Assembly: GCF_020873915.1 (NCBI RefSeq) | Contig: NZ_JAHWGP010000001.1 | Location: 1-64,000 of the forward strand | DNA length: 64,000 nucleotides | Reading direction: 5' to 3' | Source: Streptomyces sp. DH5 | GTDB lineage: Bacteria > Actinomycetota > Actinomycetes > Streptomycetales > Streptomycetaceae | Part shown: positions 45,801 through 56,427 of the stretch, piece by piece | Position numbering within the stretch: the first letter of the stretch is position 1 | Layout of the letters: each line of letters opens with the position of its first letter | Translations under genes and position numbers: made by a program | Notes under the pieces: model-generated | What the model saw: only the letters and a program-made list of their open reading frames with translations | What the model was told of the DNA's origin: nothing | Database searches by the model: none

Positions 45801-48800
45801 CGTGCACCAGCTGCACCAGGCGGCCCGAGCCGAGCAGCCGGAAGGAGACCCGCAGCGCGGTGTGCCGGGCCAGCACGGCGTCGCAGGCCGCGCGCAGCAC
45901 CGCGGGGGAGAGCGTGCCGGTGAGCCGTACGGGCGCCTGGGCGGTGTAGACGTCGACACCGTCCGAGGCCAGCATCGCATGGAAGTGCATGCCCTGCTGC
46001 AGCGGTGTCGGCGGCAGCGCCTCGGCGTACGGGCGGCCCGACGCCTCCAGTTCCGCCAGCTCGGCCCCGGTCAGGGTGATCGGCGGACCGGCGGGCACGG
46101 CCGGCGCGTCCGGCTCGGGGCCGGTCTCCCGCGCCGCCCCGGCGAGTCCGGCCACGGTCTTGTGGACGAACACGTCCCGGGCGTTGACCCCGAGACCGGC
46201 CCGGTGCGCGCGGGCGGCGAGCCGCATGGCGGTGATGGAGTCGCCGCCGAGGTCGAAGAAGCTGTCGTCGACGCCGACCCGTTCCCGGCCCAGCACCTCG
46301 GCGAACACGTCGTGCAGGATCCGCTCCCGCTCCGTGGAGGGCGGCCGGTAGGCGCTCGCCGCCTCGAACCGCGGCTCGGGCAGGGCCCGCAGGTCCACCT
46401 TGCCGTTGGCCGTGAGCGGGAAGGCGTCGACGGCCACGACCAGCGCCGGAACCATGTACGCGGGCAGCCGCTCCGCGACGGCCGCGCGCAGCACGTCGGG
46501 ACGCACCTCCGCGCCGGCCGCGGGACGCACGTAGCCCACGAGCCGGCGCACACCGGCCGCGTCCTCACGGACCGTCGCGACCGCCCGGTCCACCGACGCG
46601 TCGGCCGCGAGGGCCGCCTCGACCTCGCCCAGCTCGACCCGGTGCCCGCGGATCTTCACCTGGAAGTCGGACCGGCCGCGGTACTCCACCACCCCGTCGG
46701 GGCGGCGCAGCCCCAGGTCACCGGTGCGGTACATGCGCGCCCCCGGCTCGCCGAGGACGTCGGCGACGAAGCGCTCGGCCGTCGCCGCCGGGCGGCCCAG
46801 GTAGCCGCGGGCCACCCCGTCGCCGGCGATGTACAGCTCGCCGACCACCCCGTCCGGGACCGGGCGCAGGAAGGTGTCCAGGACGTAGACGCGCGTGTTG
46901 TCGGCCGGGGTGCCGATGGCGGGGCCGGCCGCGGCGCCGCCGTGCCACAGCATGGCGTCCACGGTGCACTCGGCGGGGCCGTACAGGTTGTACACCGACA
47001 GGTCCGGCACCGTGTGCAGGGCCTCCCACAGGTCGGCGCCGACCTCCTCGCCGCCGAGGGCCAGGACACGCACCCGGTGTCCGGGTCCGGACGCGTCGAA
47101 CAGGCCGGCCGCGAGCAGCTGGCGGGCGACCGACGGCGTGGTGTCGACGACGTCGACGGCCTCGCGGGCCGTGAGCGCGGCCAGGGCGACGGCGTCCTTG
47201 CGGACGTCGTCGTCGACCAGCAGCAGCTCGTGCCCGCCGACCATCCACAGCAGCTGGCTCCAGGAGGCGTCGAAGCCCAGCGAGTTGGTCAGGGCCGCGC
47301 GCAGGGCCCGGCCCCCGGCACGCCGCTGCTCCGGCTCGAAGAAGTTGGCCCGGTGGCTGTGGAACATGTTGACCAGGTTCCGGTGCTCGACCGCGACCCC
47401 CTTGGGCCGGCCGGTCGAACCCGAGGTGTGGATCACGTACGCCAGGTGCCCGGGCCCGAGCGGCGCGGCACGGTCGGCGTCCGTGAGGTCCGCGGCGTCC
47501 CCGGGCGGCACGGCCACGTCGGTGCGCAGGGTCCGGCCGGGTACGTCCGGCGCGGTCGACGCGTCGGTCAGTACCAGCACCGGCCGGGCCTCCGCGCAGA
47601 TCGCCGCGATCCGCTCGGCCGGGTGAGCCGTGTCGACCGGCAGATAGCCGGCGCCCGACTTCAGCACCGCCAGGATCGCCACCACCGCGTCCACCGTGCG
47701 CGGCAGCGCCACGCCGACCAGCAGGCCGGGACCCGCCCCCTCGGCGACCAGCAGCCGCGCCAGCCGGTTGGCCCGGCCGTTGAGGGCGGCGAAGGTCAGG
47801 CTGGTGGAGCCGTCCCCGACGGCCACCGCGTCCGGGGTGGCCCGGACCTGCTCCTCGAACACCTCGGGCAGCGTCCGCTCCGGGCGGGCCACAATCCGCC
47901 CGGAGCACCTGCGCAGCAGTTCCTCCCGCTGGGCCGGGAAACACAACGGCAGCCGGCCCGCCGGGAGACCGGGCCCCTCGGCGATGTCGCGCAGCAGCCC
48001 GCACAGCCGGTCCAGCAGCCCGGAAGCGGCGTCCGCGGAGTACACGTCCTCGCGGTGGTTGAGCTCCAGCCGCAGCCCCTCGCCGGGGTGCACGGCGAGA
48101 CTCAACGGGTAGTGGGTGCCCTCGAAGGCGTCGTCGACGACGTCACGCAGCAGCGTCACCGCGAGGCCGGGCACCTCGGCGCCGCGGACCGCGCTGTCCA
48201 CGGGCACGTTCTCGAAGGCGACGGTGGTGTCGAACAGTTCCGTCACGCCCGCCGCACGGTGGATGTCGGCCAGGCCCAGGTACTCGTGCCGGGTCAGCGC
48301 CGTCTGCTCGTCCTGGAGACGGGCGAGCAGCGCGGCCACCGGCTCGGCCGGGTCGATCCGCACCCGGGCCGGCACGGTGTTCATCGTCAGGCCCACCATC
48401 CGCTCACTGCCCGGCAGTTCGGGCGGACGGCCGGCGACCGTACTGCCGTGGACCACGTCCCGGCTGCCCGTCAGCACCGACAGCAGCAGCGCCCAGGCGC
48501 CCTGCACCACGGTGTTGAGGGTGAGCCCGCGGGAGCGCGCGGTCTCCGTCAGCCGTGCCGTGTCCGCCGGGGACAGCTCCGCGACGGCGCGCCGCTGCGC
48601 CCGCACCGGCCCGCCGTGCCCGGACGGGCCCGCGACCAGCGTCGGCCCGTCCAGCCCGGCCAGCGCCGACCGCCACGCCCGCTCGGCCTCCTCGCGGTCC
48701 TGCGCGGCGAGCCAGCCGAGGTAGTCCCCGAACGGCACCGCGGGCTCCAGCGCCGCGTCCGAGCCGCCGTCCCGGTAGATCCGGAACAGGTCGGCCAGCA

Positions 48801-49281
48801 GCAGCGGCAGCGACCACCCGTCCAGCAGGATGTGGTGGTGCGTCAGCAGCAGCACGTGCCGGTCGGCGGCGAGCCGGACGAGGGTGAAGCGCAGCAGCGG
48901 CGGCCGGGCCATGTCGAAGCGCCGGGCCCGGTCGTCCGCCAGCAGCCGTGTCAGCCGCAGCCGCTGCTCGTCCGCGCCGAAGCCGGAGAAGTCGACCTCC
49001 TCCCACGCCGGTTCCACGGACCGCGCGACGGCCTGGACGGCCTCACCCGAGCGGCGCCGCAGGAACCCCGCCCGCAGACTCGCGTGCCGGCCGGCCAGGG
49101 CGGCGGTGGAGCGGCGCAGCGCCGCGGTGTCGAGCGCGCCGGTCAGCTCCAGGGGTGTCTGCACGGTGTAGAAGTCGACGGAGGACGCCGGGCCGTCCCC
49201 CTCGTCGAACAGGGCGTGGAAGAGCATGCCCTGCTGCAACGGGGTCAGCGGCAGCACCGCTTCCAAGGAAGTCTGTTTCAC
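42841..49281 (-). CDS. NRPS-2: C-A-T-C-A-T
   Basis: The 2146-residue protein has two modules and no terminal domain. Condensation domain 1 (motif HHILLDGW near residue 150) is followed by A1 (YTSGSTG-type core near 617) and T1 ([10 protein letters not shown] near 1013). Then come C2 (HHALLDGW near 1221), A2 (near 1695) and T2 ([10 protein letters not shown] near 2078). Pocket residues I extract are D-A-S-D-A-G-L-V-D-K for A1 (two acids, suggesting a basic residue) and D-A-W-L-V-G-A-V-M-K for A2 (close to a Leu code). GTG 49281 overlaps the NRPS-1 stop as GTGA. Short helical ends ([31 protein letters not shown]) look like communication domains. Confidence 0.93.
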   Translation of the reverse strand: MKQTSLEAVLPLTPLQQGMLFHALFDEGDGPASSVDFYTVQTPLELTGALDTAALRRSTAALAGRHASLRAGFLRRRSGEAVQAVARSVEPAWEEVDFSGFGADEQRLRLTRLLADDRARRFDMARPPLLRFTLVRLAADRHVLLLTHHHILLDGWSLPLLLADLFRIYRDGGSDAALEPAVPFGDYLGWLAAQDREEAERAWRSALAGLDGPTLVAGPSGHGGPVRAQRRAVAELSPADTARLTETARSRGLTLNTVVQGAWALLLSVLTGSRDVVHGSTVAGRPPELPGSERMVGLTMNTVPARVRIDPAEPVAALLARLQDEQTALTRHEYLGLADIHRAAGVTELFDTTVAFENVPVDSAVRGAEVPGLAVTLLRDVVDDAFEGTHYPLSLAVHPGEGLRLELNHREDVYSADAASGLLDRLCGLLRDIAEGPGLPAGRLPLCFPAQREELLRRCSGRIVARPERTLPEVFEEQVRATPDAVAVGDGSTSLTFAALNGRANRLARLLVAEGAGPGLLVGVALPRTVDAVVAILAVLKSGAGYLPVDTAHPAERIAAICAEARPVLVLTDASTAPDVPGRTLRTDVAVPPGDAADLTDADRAAPLGPGHLAYVIHTSGSTGRPKGVAVEHRNLVNMFHSHRANFFEPEQRRAGGRALRAALTNSLGFDASWSQLLWMVGGHELLLVDDDVRKDAVALAALTAREAVDVVDTTPSVARQLLAAGLFDASGPGHRVRVLALGGEEVGADLWEALHTVPDLSVYNLYGPAECTVDAMLWHGGAAAGPAIGTPADNTRVYVLDTFLRPVPDGVVGELYIAGDGVARGYLGRPAATAERFVADVLGEPGARMYRTGDLGLRRPDGVVEYRGRSDFQVKIRGHRVELGEVEAALAADASVDRAVATVREDAAGVRRLVGYVRPAAGAEVRPDVLRAAVAERLPAYMVPALVVAVDAFPLTANGKVDLRALPEPRFEAASAYRPPSTERERILHDVFAEVLGRERVGVDDSFFDLGGDSITAMRLAARAHRAGLGVNARDVFVHKTVAGLAGAARETGPEPDAPAVPAGPPITLTGAELAELEASGRPYAEALPPTPLQQGMHFHAMLASDGVDVYTAQAPVRLTGTLSPAVLRAACDAVLARHTALRVSFRLLGSGRLVQLVHEDVRTPWREVDLGGLDEERRRARVAELLADERTRRFDLSEPPLLRVTLVRFADDDHLLVVSHHHALLDGWSLPLFFRDLFAAYARGGTHPAPAPAQFTDFVRWLGGQDEDAAVRAWSEALAGFDEPTLVAPDAEAATAGVPHLVTHTVDAGRTAELLAGVRGAGLTLNTLMQGAWALVVGRLLGRDDVVFGATTAARPADLPGSEDIVGLLMNTVPVRVRLDAARPFGALLAGLQEQQAGLRPYQHLGLTEVQRSLGVGELFDTVLDFASAPFDGEAVRQQVPGLRMTVDEDPVPGASHYPLNLVVVPGERLSLELSYRADLFTAEEGAALLTRVRAVLDGFLADPSAPLGRLDLLTAGERTALRAAAEGPAHPGPDTFPALFEERVRERPDALAVIDGEHTLSYGELNERANRLARELVAEGIGPEDVVGVALPRSAQSVTAVLAVLKAGAAYLPLDPGYPPERLRHIVGDARPALVLTAPGAADLPAWAGTARTRCLGTVPVDAGLPGTDLTDADRVAPLRPAHTAYVIYTSGSTGRPKGVQVPHLGIASLVAQQRAGLELRPHERVLLFASPSFDASVWELATALLTGACAVTAPADELLPGPALAATVARHGVTALLLPPSSLAVLPEDALPPGTTLVVGAEACPPDLVERWSSGRRMVNAYGPTEATVMATMSRPLGGRVRPPLGEPVAGARVYLLDGTLQPVPAGVPGELYVAGEGLARGYLGRPGQTAERFVADPFGPPGTRMYRTGDLARRGPDGELEFLGRVDQQVKVRGFRIEPGEIEAVLAEDPAVAQAVVVVREDRPGHRQLVAYAAPAAGAVPDPVLLRGRAAEALPEHMVPAAVVVLDRLPRTASGKLDLNALPAPEFSAGAQGRAPRTPREELLCSLFAEALGVERVGVDDSFFDLGGDSIVSIKLVTLAREAGLDVAPRDVFAHKTVASIASAVKELAPPPAAAAAGEEDEEPLIALDQAELDRFAEDWR

Positions 49282-52200
49282 AGTGTCGTCCCCCACTGGG
49301 CTTCGAGCTCGTCGAGTTCGTCCGCGTCGAGCCGCACCAGGCTCTCGGCGCGCGGCGCCGCGGACCCGGGACCGGTGTCCCGGGCCACCTCGGCGAGCCG
49401 CGCGATGGTCTTGTGGCCGAAGATGTCCCTGGCGGTGAGCGTCAGCCCCGCCCGGTGGGCCCGGGCCGCCAGACGGGTGGCGGTGACGGAGTCTCCGCCG
49501 AGGTCGAAGAAGCTGTCGTCGACACCGATACGCTCCCGGCCCAGCACCTCGGCGAACACCTCGTGCAGGACCCGCTCCCGATCCGAGGAGGGCGGCCGGT
49601 AGGCGCTCGCCGTCTCGAACCGCGGCTCGGGCAGCGCCTTGACGTCGACCTTGCCGCCGGGCGTGCGCGGGAAGGCGTCCAGCACCGTCACCGCCGCCGG
49701 GACCATGTACGCGGGCAGCCGCTCCCCGGCGTGGGCGCGCACCGCCACCGGCTCCGGCCGCGCCCCGGCACCGGCGGCCGGCACCACGTACGCGACCAGC
49801 TGCCGTACGCCCGACCCGCTCTCGCGGGCGACGACCACGGCCCCGCCGACGCCCGGCGCCGCGGTGAGGACGCCCTCCACCTCGCCGGGCTCGATGCGGA
49901 AGCCGCGCACCTTCACCTGGCTGTCGGCGCGGCCCAGGTAGGTCAGCTCCCCGTCGGCCGCCCAGCGGGCCAGGTCGCCGGTGCGGTACATGCGGGTGCC
50001 GGGCGGCCCGAACGGGTCGGCGACGAAACGCTCCGCCGTCGTGCCGGGGCGGGCCAGATAGCCGCGGGCGAGGCCGTCACCGCTCAGGTACACCTCGCCG
50101 GGGACCCCCGGTGGCACCGGGCGCAGCGCCGAGTCCAGCAGCCGCACCCGGGTGCCGGGCACCGGGCGGCCCATCGGCGGCACGGTCCGGCCGGAGAGCC
50201 GGCCCGTCTGGGTGGCGATGACCGTCGCCTCGGTGGGCCCGTAGGCGTTGACCATGTGCCGGCCGGGCGACCAGCGGGCCACCAGCTCCGGGGAGCACGC
50301 CTCGGCACCCACCACCAGGTCGGTCCCCTCCGGCAGCGCGTCCTCGGGCAGCGCCGCCAGCACGGACGGGGCCAGCAGCAGGCAGGTGACGCCCAGTTCG
50401 GCCACCAGCTCCGCCAGCGGGGGCCCGGGCACGAGCCGCTCGTCCGGCGCGACGACGGCGGCGGCCCCGGTCAGCAGGGCCGTCGTCAGCTCCCACACCG
50501 AGGCGTCGAAGCTCGGCGAGGCGAACTGGAGCACCCGGGTGCCCGGTCGCAGGCGCAGCTGGTTGCGCTGGTGCCGGACCAGGGAGGCCAGACCGGTGTG
50601 CGTGACCACGACGCCCTTGGGACGGCCGGTCGACCCCGAGGTGTAGATGACGTACGCCGGGTGTCCGGGGGCGAGCGGCGCACGGCGGTCCGCGTCGGTC
50701 GGGTCGGCGGCCGCCGGGTCCGCATCCGTGGCGGCCGGCGGCTCCGTGCGGTCCGCATCCGTGGCGGCTGCCGGGTCCGCATCCGTGCCGGCTGATGGCT
50801 CCGTGCGGTCCGCATCCGCTGCGGCTGCCGGGTCCGTGTCGGCCGGGTGGGTGGTGGCTGCCGGGCCCGTGTGGGGCGGACCGGTGACGGCCTCCTCGTC
50901 CACGTACAGCCGGGGCACCCCGGGCGCGAGCGTCGGGTCGTCGGCCGCGCGGGTGGTCAGGACCAGCAGGGGCGCGGTGTCGTCGAGCATCGCGGTCAGG
51001 CGGGCCCGCGGGTAGCCGAGGTCGACCGGCAGATACGCCGCGCCCGCCTTCAGCACCGCCACTACGGCGGTCAGGGCGTCGGCGCCGCGTGGCAGGGCGA
51101 CCGCCACCAGGTCCTCGGGCCCCGCGCCGCGGGCCATCAGCGTCCGGGCCAGCCGGTTGGCGCGGGCGTTGAGCCCGGCGTAGTCCAGGCAACCGTCGGG
51201 GGAGAGCACCGCCGGGGCGCGCGGGTCACGGCGGACCTGCTCCTCGAACAGCTCCGGGAAGGTGCGCGGCCCCGCGCCCCGGTCGCCTTCCCCCGCCGCG
51301 AGCACCGTGGTGCGCTCGGCCGCGGTCAGCACCTCGGTCCGGGCCGGCGGGAGGTCCTGCGGGGCGGCCAGGAACCGGGACAGGAACGCGGTGAACCGGT
51401 CCCGGTGAAGGTCCAGTTCGGCAGGGGAGTAGCGGTCGGGGTTCGCCTCGAAGGTCACCCGGGCGCCGGTACCGTCCGGATGCGGATGGCAGGTGATGTT
51501 CAGGTCGGTCACCGGTCCGCCGGACAGCGTGGTCAGCGTCGCCTCGCGTCCCGTGAACGCCGTCTCCGACCCGGCGGGCATGATGTTGACGAGCACGCCG
51601 TACAACTGCTCGCCGCTGCCCAGCAGTTTCAGGTCGCGCCGCAGTTCGTCGTAGGGGTAGCGCTGGTGGGTCAGCAGTTCGCCGAGCCGGACGGCGACCT
51701 GCCGGATCAGGGCGGTGCGGCTCTCGGACGGGCGGACGCGCAGGCGCAGCGGCAGCGTGTTCGACAGCATCCCGGGCGCGTTGCGGGAACGGGCGCCCAG
51801 CCGGGCGGTGACCGGCACGCCGATCGTCAGGTCCTCGGCGCCCGTCATCCCCTGGAGGTAGGCGGCGACCGCCGACAGCAGCGCCACCGTCCACGGCGCG
51901 CGGGCCGCCCGGCCGGCCGCGTGCAGCGCCGCCAGCTCGGCCGGGGACAGCTCCGCCGAGGCGGACAGGGCGCCGGGCGCGGCGCCCGCGGGCACACCGG
52001 GGGCGAGGCTCGCGGTCTCCGGGTGGTCGGCGAACGCGTCGTTCCAGTACCGCCGGTCGGCCGTGTACTCCGGTGAGGCGCGGTAGTCCGCCTCCTCGGC
52101 GAGCAGCGCCCGCAGCGTGTCCAGCGGCTCGCCGGCCGGGTCCGTGCCGCCGGCCAGCGCCTCGTAGTGGGTGGCGATGCGGCGCGAGTGCAGCACCGAC

Positions 52201-52658
52201 CCGAACGCGTCGGACAGCACGTGGTGGCTGCGCTGGTACCACAGGTGGTGGTCGGGGCCGACCCGCATCAGCACGTGGGCGGACAGGGCGTCCTTCGTCA
52301 GGTCCAGTGCGGTGGTCCGGTCGTCGTCCACCAGCGCCCGCGCCGCGGCGAACGGGTCCGGCTCACCGGTGAGGTCGAGCTCGCGCCAGGTGGAGCAGCC
52401 CGGTGCCACCGGGCGCTGGAACACACCGTCCGGCCGCTCGACGAACTCCACGTCGAAGGTGCCGCTCTCCGCCTCCGACCGGCGGACGGCGCGTCGCAGC
52501 AGGTCCCCCTCCAGCGGGCCGCGGACCTCCATGACGGCCACCGTGTTGTAGGCGGGATTGCCGGGATCGAGGCCCTGGGCGTGGAAGACCCCCGACTGGG
52601 CCGCGGTGAGCGGGAGCAGGCCGGGGTCGGCGGGCAGGTCGCCGTCGCGTGGTGTCAT
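49278..52658 (-). CDS. NRPS-1: starter C-A-T
   Basis: The 1126-residue single-module NRPS begins with a condensation domain whose core reads [11 protein letters not shown] (near residue 146), an HHxxxDA variant seen in initiation-type domains. Adenylation (core [11 protein letters not shown] near 673) and a carrier domain ([14 protein letters not shown] near 1055) follow. My pocket reading is D-A-W-L-V-G-A-V-I-K, near a Leu code. Unusual is a low-complexity Asp/Ala/Thr/Pro insertion of about 55 residues in front of the A3 motif. The acidic C-terminal tail [16 protein letters not shown] is of communication-domain type. Start at ATG 52658; it leads the NRPS-1, NRPS-2, dioxygenase, SDR, P450 run and most probably accepts the acyl group. 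Confidence 0.92.
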   Translation of the reverse strand: MTPRDGDLPADPGLLPLTAAQSGVFHAQGLDPGNPAYNTVAVMEVRGPLEGDLLRRAVRRSEAESGTFDVEFVERPDGVFQRPVAPGCSTWRELDLTGEPDPFAAARALVDDDRTTALDLTKDALSAHVLMRVGPDHHLWYQRSHHVLSDAFGSVLHSRRIATHYEALAGGTDPAGEPLDTLRALLAEEADYRASPEYTADRRYWNDAFADHPETASLAPGVPAGAAPGALSASAELSPAELAALHAAGRAARAPWTVALLSAVAAYLQGMTGAEDLTIGVPVTARLGARSRNAPGMLSNTLPLRLRVRPSESRTALIRQVAVRLGELLTHQRYPYDELRRDLKLLGSGEQLYGVLVNIMPAGSETAFTGREATLTTLSGGPVTDLNITCHPHPDGTGARVTFEANPDRYSPAELDLHRDRFTAFLSRFLAAPQDLPPARTEVLTAAERTTVLAAGEGDRGAGPRTFPELFEEQVRRDPRAPAVLSPDGCLDYAGLNARANRLARTLMARGAGPEDLVAVALPRGADALTAVVAVLKAGAAYLPVDLGYPRARLTAMLDDTAPLLVLTTRAADDPTLAPGVPRLYVDEEAVTGPPHTGPAATTHPADTDPAAAADADRTEPSAGTDADPAAATDADRTEPPAATDADPAAADPTDADRRAPLAPGHPAYVIYTSGSTGRPKGVVVTHTGLASLVRHQRNQLRLRPGTRVLQFASPSFDASVWELTTALLTGAAAVVAPDERLVPGPPLAELVAELGVTCLLLAPSVLAALPEDALPEGTDLVVGAEACSPELVARWSPGRHMVNAYGPTEATVIATQTGRLSGRTVPPMGRPVPGTRVRLLDSALRPVPPGVPGEVYLSGDGLARGYLARPGTTAERFVADPFGPPGTRMYRTGDLARWAADGELTYLGRADSQVKVRGFRIEPGEVEGVLTAAPGVGGAVVVARESGSGVRQLVAYVVPAAGAGARPEPVAVRAHAGERLPAYMVPAAVTVLDAFPRTPGGKVDVKALPEPRFETASAYRPPSSDRERVLHEVFAEVLGRERIGVDDSFFDLGGDSVTATRLAARAHRAGLTLTARDIFGHKTIARLAEVARDTGPGSAAPRAESLVRLDADELDELEAQWGTTL
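50703..50868 (-). repeat. In-frame minisatellite inside the NRPS-1 adenylation domain
   Basis: Short direct repeats built on GTGCGGTCCGCATCCG, with GCTGCCGGGTCCGCATCC between them, recur three to four times. They encode DADRTEP and DADPAAA-type units before the A3 core. The insertion is absent from the A domains of NRPS-2 and NRPS-3, so it is a local expansion in a surface loop. Confidence 0.8.
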
Positions 52659-53029
52659 CTGGTTCGTAACCGCTCTCGTGGACTTCCGGGAACCGCCGGG
52701 CGCCGCCTGTGGTTTCCGGGCCTTCCGGAGGGATGCCGGTGGACGGTGCGCGTCCCCGCGCGGGCGCCCTTCCCGTCCGCGGCGCAGGGTGGGTCGGCAC
52801 CCCGCTCGATGCTGCACGGGCTGTCCGCCGGTCGCCAGGCAACCGACCGGCAACCGCTATTGCTGTGTAACTGCCGCTCCGCCTACACGAGTTACCGGGC
52901 TCCTGCCTGGCGTCGCCACCTGCGGAGCACCGAGGCTGGCGGTCACCGCACGCGGCGCCCGCCCCCGTGCGGGCCGGCCGTGCCGCGGGCATCCCGTGCC
53001 GGCACCACATCCCGGAGAGGACGAGCACG
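52659..53029. promoter_or_regulatory. Divergent NRPS-1 / fatty acyl ligase control region
   Basis: This 371-bp gap separates the start codons of NRPS-1 (minus) and the ligase (plus), so it must contain both promoters. A locally less GC-rich part with TATTGCTGTGTAACTG (around 52858-52873) is the likeliest core. No clear regulator box was recognised, and no gene is seen. Confidence 0.5.
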
Positions 53030-54664
53030 TTGGGAATCGGGGACCGAGGACTGCTCGACTGGCTGGACGACGCGTCCGCCGAGCGCGGCCTGTACTACGC
53101 GCAGCGCGGTGACGGCTGGGACTTCCGGTCCTACCGCGAGCTGCGGGACCTGGTGCTGCGCACCGCCGCGGCCCTGCGGGCGCGGGGTGTCGGGAACGGT
53201 GACGTGGTGGCGCTGGTGCAGCGCTCCGGTCCCGGCTTCGTCGCGACCTTCTTCGGCGCGCTGGCCGCGGGCGCCACGCCCTGCACCATCGCCCCGCCGT
53301 TCGCCTTCCAGCGGGCCGACGACTACGAGCGGCACGCCGCCCACCTGCTCACCACCGTGCGGCCCCGGATCACCGTCTGCGACGAGGAGTCCTTGGAGCG
53401 CGTCTGCAAGGTCGCCGCCGTGTCCGACCTGGCGGAACCGGTGGTCTTCGACGAACTCATCACCGGGGCCGAGCCGTTGGACGGCCCGCTGCCCCTGCCG
53501 GAGACGGCGCTGGTGCAGTTCACCTCGGGTTCCAGCGGCTTCTCCCGGGGTGTGCGGATCTCGGCGGAGGCCCTGCGCACCAACCTGACGGGGATGCGCG
53601 GCTGGCTGGGCTGCGCCCCGGAGCTCCCGGCGATCAGCTGGCTGCCGGTCCACCACGACATGGGCCTGGTCGGCTTCCTGCTCAACGTCGTCGTCACCGG
53701 CTTCGACGGGCACATGCTCCAGCCGGACGACTTCATCCGCTCCCCGCAGCGCTACCTGCGGAGGATCAGCGAGCAGCGGATCGCGATGACGGCCATGCCC
53801 AACTTCGGCCTCTCCTACATCCTGCGCCGCGTCCGCCCGGCCGACCTCGAGGGCCTGCGGTTCGACTCGCTGCGCTGCGTCATTATCGGCGCCGAGCGCG
53901 TCGACCCGAAGGTGCTGGACGACGTCCACGCCCTGCTCGGCCCGCACGGTCTCGACCGGGGCGCCCTGCTGCCCGCCTACGGCAGCGCGGAGGCGACCCT
54001 CGCCGTGACCGGGCTGGCCCCCGGCGAGGGCTGGTCGACGCGCGAGCCGGACGAGGGCGACGCGGGCTCCCTCGCCGGCACGGCGGTGGTCGGCTGCGGC
54101 CGGCCGCTGGAGGACCGTACGGTGACCATCGTCTCCGAGGACGGGGACGTGCTCCCGGACGGGCAGGTCGGCGAGATCGTGGTCAGCGGCGTGTCCATCG
54201 CGGACGGCTACGTCGGCGACGCGGGCACCGCCTCCGGCACCAGCATCGGCGACCACCTGCGGACCGGCGACGCGGGATTCCTGCGCGACGGGCAGCTGTT
54301 CGTGATCGGCCGGCTCGGCGACGGGCTGAAGGTCAACGGCAAGATGGTGTTCGCCGAGAGCCTGGAGACGCTGCTGCACCAGCGGGGCATCCCCGAGCGC
54401 CGGGTCGCGGTGCTGCTCGGCGTCCGCGACGGCACGCCGACCGGCGTGGCCGTCTTCGCCGGTGTCCAGGACGGCTGGCGGCGCACCGCCCACGAGGTGC
54501 TGGCCGAGTGGCTGGGCGACGCCGAACTCCTCGCCGTCGAGGTCCCGCGCGGCGGCATCGCCGTCACCTCCAGCGGAAAGCCCCGGCGGCGGGTGATCTG
54601 GAAGGCGCTGTGCGCCGGGACGTACGACGACACCGTCCGGCCGCTGACGGCCGAGGACGACTGA
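53030..54664 (+). CDS. Fatty acyl-AMP ligase (FAAL)
   Basis: The 544-residue enzyme adenylates a fatty acid and passes it to an ACP, not to CoA. It has the FAAL pattern: P-loop VQFTSGSSGFSRGVRIS (near residue 165), SWLPVHHDMGLVGFLLN, AMTAMPNFGLSYIL, PAYGSAEATLAVTG, and the hinge LFVIGRLGDGLKVNGKMVF. C-terminal VTSSGKPRRRVIWKAL is the lysine motif. A TTG at 53030 is the start because GGAGAGG lies 8 bp before it and the upstream frame has no homology-like character. It is divergent from NRPS-1, and with the ACP at 38169 forms the lipid-initiation route. Confidence 0.9.
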   Translation: MGIGDRGLLDWLDDASAERGLYYAQRGDGWDFRSYRELRDLVLRTAAALRARGVGNGDVVALVQRSGPGFVATFFGALAAGATPCTIAPPFAFQRADDYERHAAHLLTTVRPRITVCDEESLERVCKVAAVSDLAEPVVFDELITGAEPLDGPLPLPETALVQFTSGSSGFSRGVRISAEALRTNLTGMRGWLGCAPELPAISWLPVHHDMGLVGFLLNVVVTGFDGHMLQPDDFIRSPQRYLRRISEQRIAMTAMPNFGLSYILRRVRPADLEGLRFDSLRCVIIGAERVDPKVLDDVHALLGPHGLDRGALLPAYGSAEATLAVTGLAPGEGWSTREPDEGDAGSLAGTAVVGCGRPLEDRTVTIVSEDGDVLPDGQVGEIVVSGVSIADGYVGDAGTASGTSIGDHLRTGDAGFLRDGQLFVIGRLGDGLKVNGKMVFAESLETLLHQRGIPERRVAVLLGVRDGTPTGVAVFAGVQDGWRRTAHEVLAEWLGDAELLAVEVPRGGIAVTSSGKPRRRVIWKALCAGTYDDTVRPLTAEDD

Positions 54665-54677
54665 CGGGCGAAAGCGG

Positions 54678-54725
54678 CGCGGGCGGGTGCGGAGGACGGG
54701 CGGACACGCCCCGCACCCGCCCGCG
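54678..54725 (+). terminator. Hairpin terminator after the FAAL gene
   Basis: A 15-bp perfect inverted repeat (CGCGGGCGGGTGCGG at 54678-54692 against CCGCACCCGCCCGCG at 54711-54725) with an 18-nt loop starts 13 bp after the FAAL stop. Confidence 0.7.
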
Positions 54726-54794
54726 TCCGTGTGCCCGCGCCGGCCGGCGGTGGCCCGTGCCATCGCGGACCCGTCCGGTTCCTCCGACACGACC

Positions 54795-55230
54795 GGCTCT
54801 CCGCGCGACGGCTCTCTGCGGTGACTGGGTCGGCGGTTCCGCGTGTTCGCGGTGGGGTGCCGGTCCGGGGGCGTGGCCGTGGTCGGCGGGGCGTAGCCGG
54901 TGTGCCGGTCGAGCTGCGGGCGGATGTGGTCCTCGCGGGCCCGGGTGCGTGTGTCCGTGTGCGGGTGCCCGCTCGTCCGCCGCGGGCCTGTGGCTCTCCG
55001 CGTGACGGCTCTCTGCGGTGACTGAGGCCGGCGGTCCCGCGTGTTCGCGGTGGGTGCCGGTCCGGGGGCGTGGCCGTGGTCGGCGGGGCGTGGCCGGTGT
55101 GCCGGTCGAGCTGCGGGCGGATGTGGTCCTCGCGGGCCCGGGTGCGTGTGTCCGTGTGCGGGTGCCGGGTGCCGGGTGCCCGCTCGTCCGCCGCGGGCCT
55201 GTGGCTCTCCGCGTGACGGCCGTTCGCGGC
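54795..55230. repeat. Direct repeat of about 200 bp, slightly more than two copies
   Basis: The anchor GGCTCTCCGCG recurs at 54795, 54992 and 55203 (197 and 211 bp apart). Between anchors the units are almost identical (TGTTCGCGGTGG..., GCCGGTCCGGGGGCGTGGCC...). The second unit is longer because the motif GGGTGCC is repeated. Frames through it code only for shadow repeats. No gene is seen in the 743-bp gap. Confidence 0.85.
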
Positions 55231-55343
55231 AACGGCCCTGGTGAGTACGAGGGTTCGCGGTGGCGTGGGGCTCCGCTGCCGTGACCCTCGCGGGTCCGCC
55301 GGCCCGCGGAGCACGGTCCGCCGGCCCGCGGGGCAGGGCCCGC

Positions 55344-55389
55344 GACGCCGACGACCGCCCCGGCACGGTCCGGGGCGGTCGTCGGCGTC
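55344..55389. terminator. Perfect 20-bp hairpin between convergent transcripts
   Basis: GACGCCGACGACCGCCCCGG (55344-55363) pairs base for base with 55370-55389 around a 6-nt loop. It lies 18 bp beyond the stop of the minus-strand diiron-protein gene, so it is a strong terminator for it and would also stop transcription arriving from the FAAL gene. Confidence 0.88.
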
Positions 55390-55407
55390 GTCCGGTGGGC
55401 CGGCGGT

Positions 55408-56427
55408 TCAGCGGACCGCGGCCATCGTCTCCACACGCACCAGGTTCTCCGCGATGAGGAGTTCCTTCACCCTCTCCGACAGCATGCCCAGCTGCCGCAG
55501 CACATGGATGACCTGCTGGAACAGCAGCTGCCGGTACGTGGCCATCATCGGGTTGGTCTTCGCGAAGCGCACGCCCAGCTCCACGTCCAGGTCCATGCGC
55601 TCCCACAGTTCCCGCAGCATGAACCGGCGCGACATCAACTGGATCGCCTCCAGCAGGAAGTCCTCCCGTTCGCGCAGCTCCGCCGAGGTCACCTGCTGGT
55701 ACATGCCGGTGAGCGCGGTGACGCCGAAGGCGATGTGCCGGGCCTCGTCGCTGGCCACCATCCGCGTGATCTGCCGGATCAGCGGGTCGCCGAAGCCGCT
55801 GCTGGCCAGCCGCAGCCCGGTGATGGCCAGGCCCTCCATGACCACCTGCATGCCGAGGTAGACGATGTCCCAGCGCGACTCCGACAGCACGTCGTGCAGC
55901 AGGGTCCCCAGGCCCGGGTTGACCGGGTAGACCACGCCCAGCTTCTCGTCGATGTAGCGGGCGAACGCCTCCACGTGCCGCGCCTCGTCGGCGACCTGGG
56001 AGGCGGCGTAGGTCTTGGCGTCCATGTCGGGCACGGTCTCGACGAGCCGGGCCGTCGTCACCAGCGCGCCCTGTTCCCCGTGGAGGAACTGGCTGCACAT
56101 CCACGCCTGGTACTCCCACCGGAACCGGGTGAGCAGCTCCCTGGGCACCGGGCTGCCCTCGCCGATCACGAACGAGGCGAGTTTCGCGCCGTTCTCCTCA
56201 GCCAGTTCGGAGCCGAAACGGACGTCGTGGTCCCAGTCGATGTCGGTGGTGGCGTTCCACTGGGAGGCCTTGTTCTTCTCGTACAGGCTCCACACACGGC
56301 TGTCGCGCTTGCCGTAGTCCCAGTTCAGGCAGGCCCGGGTGAGGCTCTCCACCTCCATGAGCTCCGCCTTGACGGATTCCAGGGTGAAGAACGTCGGGTC
56401 GGCTGCCTCGTCAGGAAGGGCGGTCAT
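55408..56427 (-). CDS. Ferritin-like diiron oxygenase
   Basis: The 339-residue, mostly helical protein has the carboxylate-bridged diiron pattern. There are two DEARH motifs, QVADEARHVEAFARY (near 148) and VASDEARHIAFGVTAL (near 228), plus additional Glu candidates in FLHGEQGALVTT and VVMEGLAITGL. YEKNKASQWNATTDIDWDHD in the first part is typical of ribonucleotide-reductase-like and N-oxygenase-like family members. It is expected to use O2 for hydroxylation, desaturation or amine oxidation of a cluster intermediate; the substrate cannot be told. It is divergent from thioesterase 2 with 204 bp between, and the hairpin at 55344 ends its transcript. Confidence 0.82.
   Translation of the reverse strand: MTALPDEAADPTFFTLESVKAELMEVESLTRACLNWDYGKRDSRVWSLYEKNKASQWNATTDIDWDHDVRFGSELAEENGAKLASFVIGEGSPVPRELLTRFRWEYQAWMCSQFLHGEQGALVTTARLVETVPDMDAKTYAASQVADEARHVEAFARYIDEKLGVVYPVNPGLGTLLHDVLSESRWDIVYLGMQVVMEGLAITGLRLASSGFGDPLIRQITRMVASDEARHIAFGVTALTGMYQQVTSAELREREDFLLEAIQLMSRRFMLRELWERMDLDVELGVRFAKTNPMMATYRQLLFQQVIHVLRQLGMLSERVKELLIAENLVRVETMAAVR

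Noticed and set aside
42574-49602. 2342-residue plus-strand open frame
   Set aside because: It is the shadow of NRPS-2, with Arg/His/Gln-rich periodic sequence mirroring the NRPS motifs.
54795-55230. Possible mobile element ends
   Set aside because: The repeats are direct and GC-rich with no transposase and no target duplication, so a simple tandem array explains them better.
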